Shown here piece after piece: positions 1 through 4,610 of a stretch of DNA of 5,209 nucleotides (its first letter is position 1; every line of letters begins with the position of its first letter). This DNA comes from an uncultured Candidatus Udaeobacter sp. (GTDB lineage Bacteria > Verrucomicrobiota > Verrucomicrobiia > Chthoniobacterales > UBA10450). The notes under the pieces were generated by a model. It saw nothing but the letters and a program-made list of their open reading frames with translations. It did not search any database and was not told the DNA's origin. The stretch covers positions 1-5,209 of the forward strand of contig CATPAV010000137.1 in the NCBI GenBank assembly GCA_955652245.1, given 5' to 3'. The position numbers and the translations under genes were made by a program.

Positions 1-423
1 CGACTTCGTGAGGTGATAGGGACGCCGTGCCGTCCCGCACAGCGGGAGTCGGCGCAGCGCGCCGACCCTACCTCAGAATTTGAAGAAGCGCTCGATGACG
101 ATCTAAACATTTCCGCGGCGCTTGGGTTTTTGTTTGAATCAATTCGCGAAACGAACCGCGCGATGGATCGAGGCGAGCTTGATTCAGCGTCGGCGAATTC
201 GTGGTTGAAGTCGTGGCAACGAATCAACAACGTGCTCAATCTTGAGATGGAAATAGCAGAACTTCCGGTCGAGCTTGCGAAGCTGGCTGAGGCACGCACG
301 CAAGCGAGGCTTGCAAAAGATTTCCGCAAAAGCGATGAATTGCGCGACAAATTGAATGCCCTCGGGTGGGAAGCGCGCGACACCAAGGACGGGCAGAAAA
401 TTACGCGACGCGCCGGTGCTTGA
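1..423 (+). CDS. cysS: Cysteinyl-tRNA synthetase, C-terminal part (5' end outside window)
   Basis: The frame is open from base 1 and encodes about 140 C-terminal residues ending in TGA at 421-423. CysRS charges tRNA-Cys with cysteine in the cytoplasm. The catalytic Rossmann domain (HIGH, KMSKS, zinc ligands) lies upstream and is not visible. What is visible is the helical anticodon-stem-binding region: a FEEALDDDLN block (the family's F-x-EAMDDDFN signature), then NRAMDRGELD, then the C-terminal ARxAKDFxxSDxxRDxL block followed by GWEARDTKDGQ. These match the order seen in E. coli CysRS. The residues between RLREV and SEFEEAL are encoded by a palindromic repeat (see the 10-74 entry), so the loop there is longer and richer in Arg, Ala and Pro than its surroundings. 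GTG at 13 is an internal codon, not a start, because RLRE before it is also family sequence. Identity is highly likely. Confidence 0.93.
   Translation, partial: RLREVIGTPCRPAQRESAQRADPTSEFEEALDDDLNISAALGFLFESIRETNRAMDRGELDSASANSWLKSWQRINNVLNLEMEIAELPVELAKLAEARTQARLAKDFRKSDELRDKLNALGWEARDTKDGQKITRRAGA
10..74. repeat. Multi-hairpin palindromic element inserted in frame in cysS
   Basis: The core 17-70 begins TAGGG and ends CCCTA, as inverted ends. Inside are GGGACG (19-24) pairing with CGTCCC (31-36), CCCG (34-37) able to pair with CGGG (43-46), and GTCGGCGC (48-55) pairing perfectly with GCGCCGAC (59-66) around an AGC loop. The inverted arms continue outward as GAGG (10-13) and CCTC (71-74), with TGA bulged at 14-16. 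The core is 54 bp, exactly 18 codons, so the synthetase frame is kept. The encoded peptide IGTPCRPAQRESAQRADP is unlike CysRS sequence. It falls in the linker before the DDDLN helix, where family members vary in length. The structure is seen directly; that it is an inserted mobile repeat is inferred from the structure and from the related element at 2940-3023. Confidence 0.75.
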
Positions 424-428
424 TCTAA

Positions 429-1109
429 ATGTTTGCGCCTGCTGAATTTCTTAACCTCGAACACACGGCCCATCCGAAGTTGTTCGAGAACCAGAATTAT
501 GTCTGGGACGCGCTCAAACAAATTGCGAGTTACTTGCAATTTCGTTTGAAGCCCGGAGTGCTGGGTGAACTAGTGGGAAAACCTTTCATCAGCAATCATG
601 TCTTCATCGGACGTGGCACGATTGTCGAACAAGGTGCGGTTCTGAAAGGTCCCGCCTGGGTCGGCGAGAATTGTCAGATTCGCAGTGGCTGCTACGTGCG
701 CGAAAACGTAATTGTCGGTAACCGCGTGGTGATGGGGAACTCATGCGAATTCAAGAATTGCATTCTCTTCGACGAAGCGCAGGTGCCGCATTTTAATTAT
801 GTCGGAGATTCAATCCTGGGGCACCATGCTCATCTTGGCGCGGGCGTCATTCTCTCGAACGTGAAGCTCGATCATGGCGAAATCGCCGTCGTGACACCCG
901 ACGGCAATATCGCAACCGCACTCCGAAAATTCGGGGCAATCATCGGTGACCGGACGGAAATCGGTTGCAACGCCGTGATTAATCCGGGCTCGATCCTGGG
1001 CCGCGATTGTATTATTTATCCAGGCGTGAACTTTCGCGGTGTCCTGCCGGCCGGCAGCGTGGTGAAGTTACGGCAGGAAATTCAAGTCCTGGATCGACGC
1101 GAAGGATAA
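429..1109 (+). CDS. Stand-alone left-handed beta-helix (hexapeptide-repeat) protein, GlmU acyltransferase-like
   Basis: The 226-residue protein consists of a short helical N-terminus (1-45) followed by hexapeptide-repeat turns from about 50 to 210, for example FIGRGTIVEQGAVLKGPAWVG, NVIVGNRVVMG and AIIGDRTEIGCNAVINPG. Residues 120-143 (PHFNYVGDSILG then LGAGVILSN) match the GlmU acetyltransferase block HLTYLGDAEIG...NIGAGTITCN, and H121 aligns with the GlmU catalytic histidine. The N-terminal nucleotidyltransferase domain, with its GxGxR loop, is absent. The protein is therefore at most the acyltransferase or trimerisation half, perhaps acting on a nucleotide sugar; the substrate is unknown. 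It starts 5 bases after the cysS stop with no clear Shine-Dalgarno, so it is probably translated from the cysS transcript. Databases often label such proteins UDP-N-acetylglucosamine diphosphorylase, which the missing domain does not support. Confidence 0.85.
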   Translation: MFAPAEFLNLEHTAHPKLFENQNYVWDALKQIASYLQFRLKPGVLGELVGKPFISNHVFIGRGTIVEQGAVLKGPAWVGENCQIRSGCYVRENVIVGNRVVMGNSCEFKNCILFDEAQVPHFNYVGDSILGHHAHLGAGVILSNVKLDHGEIAVVTPDGNIATALRKFGAIIGDRTEIGCNAVINPGSILGRDCIIYPGVNFRGVLPAGSVVKLRQEIQVLDRREG

Positions 1110-1114
1110 CGTGC

Positions 1115-1202
1115 TGGCGGATGGGCGGGGATTCGAACCCCGGGTGCCTTTCGGCACACACGCTTTCCAGGCGTGCACAATAGACCGCTCTGTCACCCAT
1201 CC
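1115..1202 (-). tRNA. tRNA-Ser (anticodon GGA), CCA encoded
   Basis: On the minus strand the acceptor arm GGATGGG (1196-1202) pairs with CCCATCC (1119-1125), followed by discriminator G (1118) and an encoded CCA (1115-1117). The anticodon arm has stem CACGC/GCGTG around loop CTGGAAA, giving anticodon GGA for serine codons UCC and UCU. A long variable arm (GTGCC-GAAA-GGCAC) is typical of class II tRNA-Ser, and the T arm is CGGGG-TTCGAAT-CCCCG. The D stem is short, ACA/TGT. Total length is 88 nt. The gene begins 16 bases past the chdC stop on the same strand and ends 5 bases from the stop of the convergent beta-helix gene. It may be processed from a chdC-tRNA transcript, because no separate promoter fits in the 16-base gap. 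Confidence 0.97.
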
Positions 1203-1218
1203 GTTTGGGAACAACAAA

Positions 1219-2040
1219 TCAAAGTTGCAAGCGCCGGAACAATTCGTCGAGCGGCAGCTGAATGCCGATGTAGAATTCACCGAAATCCGCATACTCGGTG
1301 CTCACCGGATCAAAACGCATTTTGTAAACGATCGCCTTGATCTGAAACGTGTCGCGCGCGAAAAGCGTCACGCCCCACTCCGCGTCGTCCAGGCCGGTCG
1401 ATCCCGTAATGAGCTGCTTTACTTTGCCGGCAAACTCACGGCCCACGCTCGCATGACCTTTCATTAACTTGCGGCGCTCATCGTATGGAAGCGCGTACCA
1501 ATTGCGCTGCTCGCCACGACGTTTGCTCATATTATAAAAGCAAACCACCGGCCAATCGGGCAGCGTCGGATACACGCGCTCATGTCGATAATGTTTTATT
1601 CGCTCGCGGAATGAATTCATTGCTTCGGCGAATTTCTCCGAGTCGGACTTGATGTTTTGCTCCTTCGCCAGTGTCTCCGCGTACTCTTCATCCGTCGTGA
1701 TGTACTCGCTCTCTTCCGTGAGCGAGAGATAGCCGTACACCGGCGCCAGGACATCGGCGCCTAGCGAGAGAGATAGTTGCTTCTCGATCTTGTTTGCGTT
1801 GTGCAAGTCCGGTGTGATCAACATGAAGCCGAGGTCCGCTTTGGGCGTCACCATGCTGAGCGTCAGTAATTGCGTCGATTCCGTTGCGCGCACTTCCTGC
1901 ACGAGCGACGCCAGATTCGTTTTCGCGGCGTTCTGTTCTTCGCGACTGAGCAATTGCCATTGTCCGTACTCGATCCGGTAAAACAAATGCAGACAATGCC
2001 AGCCTTCTTCGGGAACAAGCGTCGTGTTTTTATCCGTCAT
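1219..2040 (-). CDS. chdC: Coproheme decarboxylase (HemQ/ChdC), chlorite dismutase family
   Basis: The 273-residue protein has the family layout of two ferredoxin-like halves. The C-terminal half is typical: FYNMSKRR (168-175), NWYALPYDERRKLM (180-193), H196, then AGKVKQLITGSTGLDDAEWGVTLFA, MRFD and FGEFYIG. H196 is the expected axial haem ligand. Y169, 27 residues earlier, has the same spacing as the catalytic tyrosine and proximal histidine of Firmicute ChdC. Q209, 13 residues after the histidine, is where true chlorite dismutases carry the distal arginine, so coproheme decarboxylation (the last step of the coproporphyrin-dependent haem route, in the cytoplasm) is favoured over chlorite breakdown. 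The charged stretch 108-153 is a linker between the halves. The ATG at 2040 is supported by GGGAGAG nine bases upstream. The gene lies 59 bases after the rhomboid-like gene and 16 before tRNA-Ser, all on one strand. No other haem gene is visible. Confidence 0.92.
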   Translation of the reverse strand: MTDKNTTLVPEEGWHCLHLFYRIEYGQWQLLSREEQNAAKTNLASLVQEVRATESTQLLTLSMVTPKADLGFMLITPDLHNANKIEKQLSLSLGADVLAPVYGYLSLTEESEYITTDEEYAETLAKEQNIKSDSEKFAEAMNSFRERIKHYRHERVYPTLPDWPVVCFYNMSKRRGEQRNWYALPYDERRKLMKGHASVGREFAGKVKQLITGSTGLDDAEWGVTLFARDTFQIKAIVYKMRFDPVSTEYADFGEFYIGIQLPLDELFRRLQL

Positions 2041-2049
2041 CGCGTTAGT

Positions 2050-2056
2050 CTCTCCC
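2050..2056 (-). promoter_or_regulatory. Ribosome binding site of chdC
   Basis: The minus strand reads GGGAGAG and then nine bases to the ATG at 2040. This is the clearest Shine-Dalgarno sequence in the window and fixes the chdC start. Other starts here (429, 2900, 3041) have weak sequences or none. Confidence 0.6.
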
Positions 2057-2077
2057 GCGAGAAGTCGAGGTCAAGGG

Positions 2078-2102
2078 TAGCGCACGCGTCTCGCGTGCGC
2101 TA
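2078..2102. repeat. Perfect 11-bp hairpin repeat at the rhomboid/chdC junction
   Basis: TAGCGCACGCG (2078-2088) and CGCGTGCGCTA (2092-2102) are perfect inverted arms around a TCT loop. The minus-strand stop codon TAG of the rhomboid-like gene is the last three bases of this hairpin (2100-2102). Neither strand has a T run after the stem, so it is not a standard intrinsic terminator. It may still slow RNA decay or polymerase between the rhomboid gene and chdC. The compact GC-rich form suggests a dispersed repeat, but only one copy is present in this window. Confidence 0.7.
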
Positions 2103-2900
2103 TTCCGACGGCCGCTCGTCCGCGACAACGCTTTGCGCACGCGGCAAATGCGCCATGCAATATTCTTCGCCGTCGCGCGAGACGCGAAACTCGAGATTCG
2201 GGTCGCTTAATTCCGACGCGCCGCAAACTGCGCATTTGTGCAATGGCTCGGTTTCGCTGCGAGACTGGCGAGCAAAACGTTTGTGCCGCGCCGAGACTTC
2301 ACCTCGGTGCCGCGCTTCGTAAACGATCTGCGGGCCAAAAAAGATCAGATAATTCACGAACGCCGCCACCAGCGCCATGCGATAGGAATTTGAATTCACG
2401 AAAAATCCGAGCAACAAAAACGCGGCTGAAACCCAGGCGAGCCATTTGATTTTCACCGGCAGGATAAACAAGATGTAAATTACCTGGTCGGGATAAAATC
2501 GCGCAAACGCGTAAAACAAGGACGCGAACAGCATTGAATTGGAAAACCTCGCGCCGAAGAAAAATGCGGCGGCCGTGGTGCCGATCATTCCAACAAAAAA
2601 ATAGAGCGTCAGCCGGAACGCTCCCCACGCCTGTTCGAGTCCGTCACCAATAAACCAGAGAAACCAGAGGAAAAGAATGATCCACAAGAAACTAAAGGTT
2701 TGCGGGAGAAAAATATAAGTGACCAGCCGCCAGATTTCGCCATGGCGAATCTGCGCCGGATCGAGCTCGAGCACGAACCGAAAATCGGGATTCAGCCGCA
2801 CTAGCATGAACACAAGCGCGGTGAAACCGACCACGATTCGGATTAGTCCCGGGACTCTAAGAAAACCGAAGCGGCGTTCGAGTTTATCCAGCCAAGTCAT
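2100..2900 (-). CDS. Catalytically inactive rhomboid-fold membrane protein with C-terminal zinc-finger-like motif
   Basis: The 266-residue protein has about six hydrophobic segments (roughly 20-36, 60-84, 97-116, 121-134, 138-168, 174-190). Rhomboid landmarks are present: GEIWRLVTYIFLPQ (54-67, the WR loop-1 motif) and GDGLEQAWGAFRLTLYFF (85-102, the E-x2-WG-x2-R motif). In the following helix, where active enzymes have GxSG, this protein reads FSNSMLF (119-125), which puts N121 at the nucleophile position. No histidine lies in the last membrane segment, so the Ser-His dyad appears lost and a protease label is not supported. After a basic linker (195-215) comes C223-x2-C226-x21-C248-x2-H251, a plausible cytoplasmic zinc site. 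Its role is unknown; it may bind or stabilise membrane proteins, as derlins do. The ATG has no Shine-Dalgarno, and a candidate promoter sits so close that the mRNA may be nearly leaderless. Confidence 0.82.
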   Translation of the reverse strand: MTWLDKLERRFGFLRVPGLIRIVVGFTALVFMLVRLNPDFRFVLELDPAQIRHGEIWRLVTYIFLPQTFSFLWIILFLWFLWFIGDGLEQAWGAFRLTLYFFVGMIGTTAAAFFFGARFSNSMLFASLFYAFARFYPDQVIYILFILPVKIKWLAWVSAAFLLLGFFVNSNSYRMALVAAFVNYLIFFGPQIVYEARHRGEVSARHKRFARQSRSETEPLHKCAVCGASELSDPNLEFRVSRDGEEYCMAHLPRAQSVVADERPSE

Positions 2901-2911
2901 TGTGTTGCCGC

Positions 2912-2940
2912 ATGGTAGAGGTCAGGCGTTTCATTTTCAA
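2912..2940 (-). promoter_or_regulatory. Candidate sigma-70-type promoter for the rhomboid-like gene
   Basis: On the minus strand TTGAAA (2935-2940) is followed by a 17-base spacer and TACCAT (2912-2917), matching the -35 and -10 consensus at 5 of 6 and 4 of 6 positions. The -10 lies 11 bases before the ATG at 2900, so transcription would begin only about 4-6 bases upstream of the start codon. This fits the missing Shine-Dalgarno. The -35 box touches the edge of the palindromic element at 2940. This is a pattern match only. Confidence 0.4.
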
Positions 2941-3023
2941 GGCAGGGGCGGTTCACCTGGACCGCCCACGGGCGATTGAGAGCCTGCCCTGAGCGCAGTC
3001 GAACGGGTCAATCGCCCCTACCT
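2940..3023. repeat. Palindromic element in the gcvT leader, with a second repeat nested in it
   Basis: The outer arms AGGCAGGGGCG (2940-2950) and CGCCCCTACCT (3013-3023) pair at 10 of 11 positions. Inside, GGGCGGTTC (2946-2954) pairs with GGACCGCCC (2959-2967, one G-T), and GGGCGATTGA (2970-2979) pairs perfectly with TCAATCGCCC (3008-3017). The loop of that second stem (2980-3007) holds a CCTGCCCTGAGCGCAGTCGA-type sequence, which resembles a short repeat I recall from several bacterial genomes. The outer arms match those of the element in cysS (10-74). The element ends 17 bases before the gcvT start, so it would be transcribed as leader RNA unless the promoter lies within it or in those 17 bases. 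Confidence 0.75.
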
Positions 3024-3040
3024 GTGCTAGGCTCACTGGC

Positions 3041-4141
3041 ATGAGCGAAAGCGCGCAAAAAACTACGCCGCTGTACCAAGAGCATGTGCGGCGCGGCGCG
3101 AAAATCATTCCGTTCGGCGGCTGGCTCATGCCGGTGCAATACATCAGCATCGTCGAGGAACATCAGGCCGTGCGAAATAACATCGGCATCTTCGATATTT
3201 CGCACATGGGACAATTGATCGTCAGCAATCTGGCGGCTGCCGAATGGCTGAACACGATGCTGACTAACAACATCGAGAAGTTGGAAGTTGGCCAAGGGCA
3301 ATATACTTTTCTGCTCAACGAACGTGGCGGAATCATCGATGATTTGATCATTTATCAGATCGGGGAGCAGAAGTTTCTCCTCGTCGTGAATGCCGCGCGC
3401 ACGGACGAAGACTTTGCCTGGATGGATCGACATCGACCAAAGGATGTTGATCTAAAGAATCGCAGCGCGGATTTTGGCGGCGTCGCTATTCAAGGCCCGC
3501 GCGTAGCGAAATTGTTTCACGCACTTTTCGGCGAAGATGTCGATCTTCCGCCACGGAATCACATTGTCGATCTTGGGTTCGATGGGATAAATGTTTCTGT
3601 CGCGCGAACCGGTTACACGGGTGAGGACGGTGTGGAAGTTTTCTTTCGCGGCGAAGACGCCGTCAAGTTTTGGACTGCCGCTCTCAAAAAAGGCGGACCG
3701 CTTGGAATCAAACCGTGCGGCCTCGGCGCGCGCGACACCTTGCGCCTCGAAGTCTGTTATCCACTCAATGGTTTTGATCTCTCGCCTGAACGAAATCCAA
3801 TCGAAGCCGGCCTCGGCTTCTTTGTCGATCTCACGAAGCCAAATTTCATTGGTCGTGAAGCTTTGTTGAAGGCAAAAGAAAATGGCTCGCCGGAAAAGCT
3901 GATCGCGTTTCGGATGCAGGCGAAAGGCCCGCCGCCTCGCGTACATTATTCGGTTTTCGATAAGAGCGAGCGCATTGGTGAAGTGACCAGCGGCACACTT
4001 TCTCCGAGCTTGAATTACGGCATTGGCATGGCATACGTGTCCGCGCCGCACGCGAAAATCGGAACCAGGATCGACATCGAGATTCGCGGACAGAAATTTC
4101 CGGCCATCATCGAAAAGAAACCGCTCTACAAAAAATCATGA
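3041..4141 (+). CDS. gcvT: Aminomethyltransferase (glycine cleavage T protein)
   Basis: The 366-residue protein matches the usual T-protein length. It transfers the methylene group from the aminomethyl-lipoyl arm of GcvH to tetrahydrofolate and releases ammonia. Visible blocks in order are LYQEHVRRGAKIIPFGGWLMP (11-31), IFDISHMGQ (50-58), GGIIDDLIIY (96-105) with catalytic D101, ARTGYTGEDGVEVFF (188-202) for folate binding, GLGARDTLRLE (227-237), NPIEAGLGFFVDL (252-264), FIGREAL (269-275), and a C-terminal domain with GEVTSGTLSPSLNYGIGMAYV (313-333) ending PLYKKS. All key residues appear intact. The start has only a weak AGG nine bases upstream. Its TGA overlaps the gcvH ATG as ATGA, indicating translational coupling. 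The short leader is mostly the 2940-3023 repeat, and I see no convincing promoter on this strand. Confidence 0.97.
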   Translation: MSESAQKTTPLYQEHVRRGAKIIPFGGWLMPVQYISIVEEHQAVRNNIGIFDISHMGQLIVSNLAAAEWLNTMLTNNIEKLEVGQGQYTFLLNERGGIIDDLIIYQIGEQKFLLVVNAARTDEDFAWMDRHRPKDVDLKNRSADFGGVAIQGPRVAKLFHALFGEDVDLPPRNHIVDLGFDGINVSVARTGYTGEDGVEVFFRGEDAVKFWTAALKKGGPLGIKPCGLGARDTLRLEVCYPLNGFDLSPERNPIEAGLGFFVDLTKPNFIGREALLKAKENGSPEKLIAFRMQAKGPPPRVHYSVFDKSERIGEVTSGTLSPSLNYGIGMAYVSAPHAKIGTRIDIEIRGQKFPAIIEKKPLYKKS

Positions 4142-4515
4142 ACGTTCCCGACAATTTGCTTTACGCCGAGACACACGAATGGATTCGCCGCGAAAGTGAC
4201 AACGTCCGGGTCGGCATCACCGATCATGCGCAATCTGAATTGACCGATGTGGTTTATGTCGAGCTGCCGAAAATCGGTCGGCAAGCAAACGCGAAGGAAG
4301 CGATCGCAGTTATCGAATCGGTCAAGGCCGCGAGCGACATCTACGCGCCGGTCAAAGGCACAGTGATTGAAGCAAACAAGGCGCTTGAAGCAGATCCCGG
4401 ACTAATCAACCGCGAACCCTACGGCGAGGGCTGGATTTTTGTTTTGAAGATCGACAACGCGGACGATCTCAAACAATTGAAAGACGCAGCGGCGTACCAA
4501 AAGCAGATCGGTTAA
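4138..4515 (+). CDS. gcvH: Glycine cleavage system H protein (lipoyl carrier)
   Basis: The 125-residue protein is close to the usual 125-130. GcvH carries the aminomethyl group from the P protein to GcvT on a lipoyl-lysine arm and is reoxidised by dihydrolipoamide dehydrogenase. Signatures are YAETHEWIR (9-17), VRVGITDHAQ (23-32), DVVYVELP (37-44), IAVIESVKAASDIYAPVKG (56-74) with K63 as the lipoylation site, and the tail NREPYGEGWIF. In the block before DVVY the usual LGD is LTD here, a minor change. The start overlaps the gcvT stop by 4 bases. gcvP does not follow: the next gene is on the opposite strand. Confidence 0.97.
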   Translation: MNVPDNLLYAETHEWIRRESDNVRVGITDHAQSELTDVVYVELPKIGRQANAKEAIAVIESVKAASDIYAPVKGTVIEANKALEADPGLINREPYGEGWIFVLKIDNADDLKQLKDAAAYQKQIG

Positions 4516-4580
4516 GGGATCAACCAAGCGATGCGGCCGACACCCGCCCGTTCACCGTTGAGGCTCCTGCCGGTCCTACC

Positions 4581-4610
4581 GAGCGACTCAGTCTGCTTTT
4601 TCTCTTTTTA
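4581..4610 (+). terminator. Possible weak intrinsic terminator after gcvH
   Basis: AGCGAC (4582-4587) can pair with GTC-T-GCT (4591-4597) around a TCA loop with one bulged T, and is followed by a T-rich run (TTTTTCTCTTTTT, 4597-4609). It lies about 70 bases past the gcvH stop and overlaps the 3' end of the convergent methyltransferase gene. The stem is short and imperfect, so this is only a candidate. The rest of the 4516-4587 gap shows nothing clear. Confidence 0.3.

Noticed and set aside
1044..1057. Perfect 14-bp palindrome CTGCCGGCCGGCAG near the end of the beta-helix gene
   Set aside because: It has no loop and no T run, and it encodes ordinary LPAG residues typical of hexapeptide-repeat proteins; chance in GC-rich coding DNA is enough.
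1111..1467. Open frame on the plus strand across the tRNA and the 3' part of chdC
   Set aside because: It reads through an antisense tRNA and antisense chdC sequence and has no family resemblance.
2041..2077. Promoter for chdC based on TTGACC (minus strand)
   Set aside because: No acceptable -10 lies at the right spacing; the best candidates match only two or so positions and overlap the ribosome binding site.
2078..2102. Intrinsic terminator after the rhomboid-like gene
   Set aside because: The stem is strong, but no T run follows on either strand.
2901..3040. Glycine riboswitch upstream of gcvT
   Set aside because: The leader is only about 140 bases and mostly a palindromic repeat; I could not find the conserved glycine-aptamer core or a tandem aptamer layout.
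3452..4051. Long open frame (199 codons) antisense to gcvT
   Set aside because: It lies wholly opposite a clearly conserved gene, has no recognisable domain or start signal, and is explained by the codon bias of gcvT.
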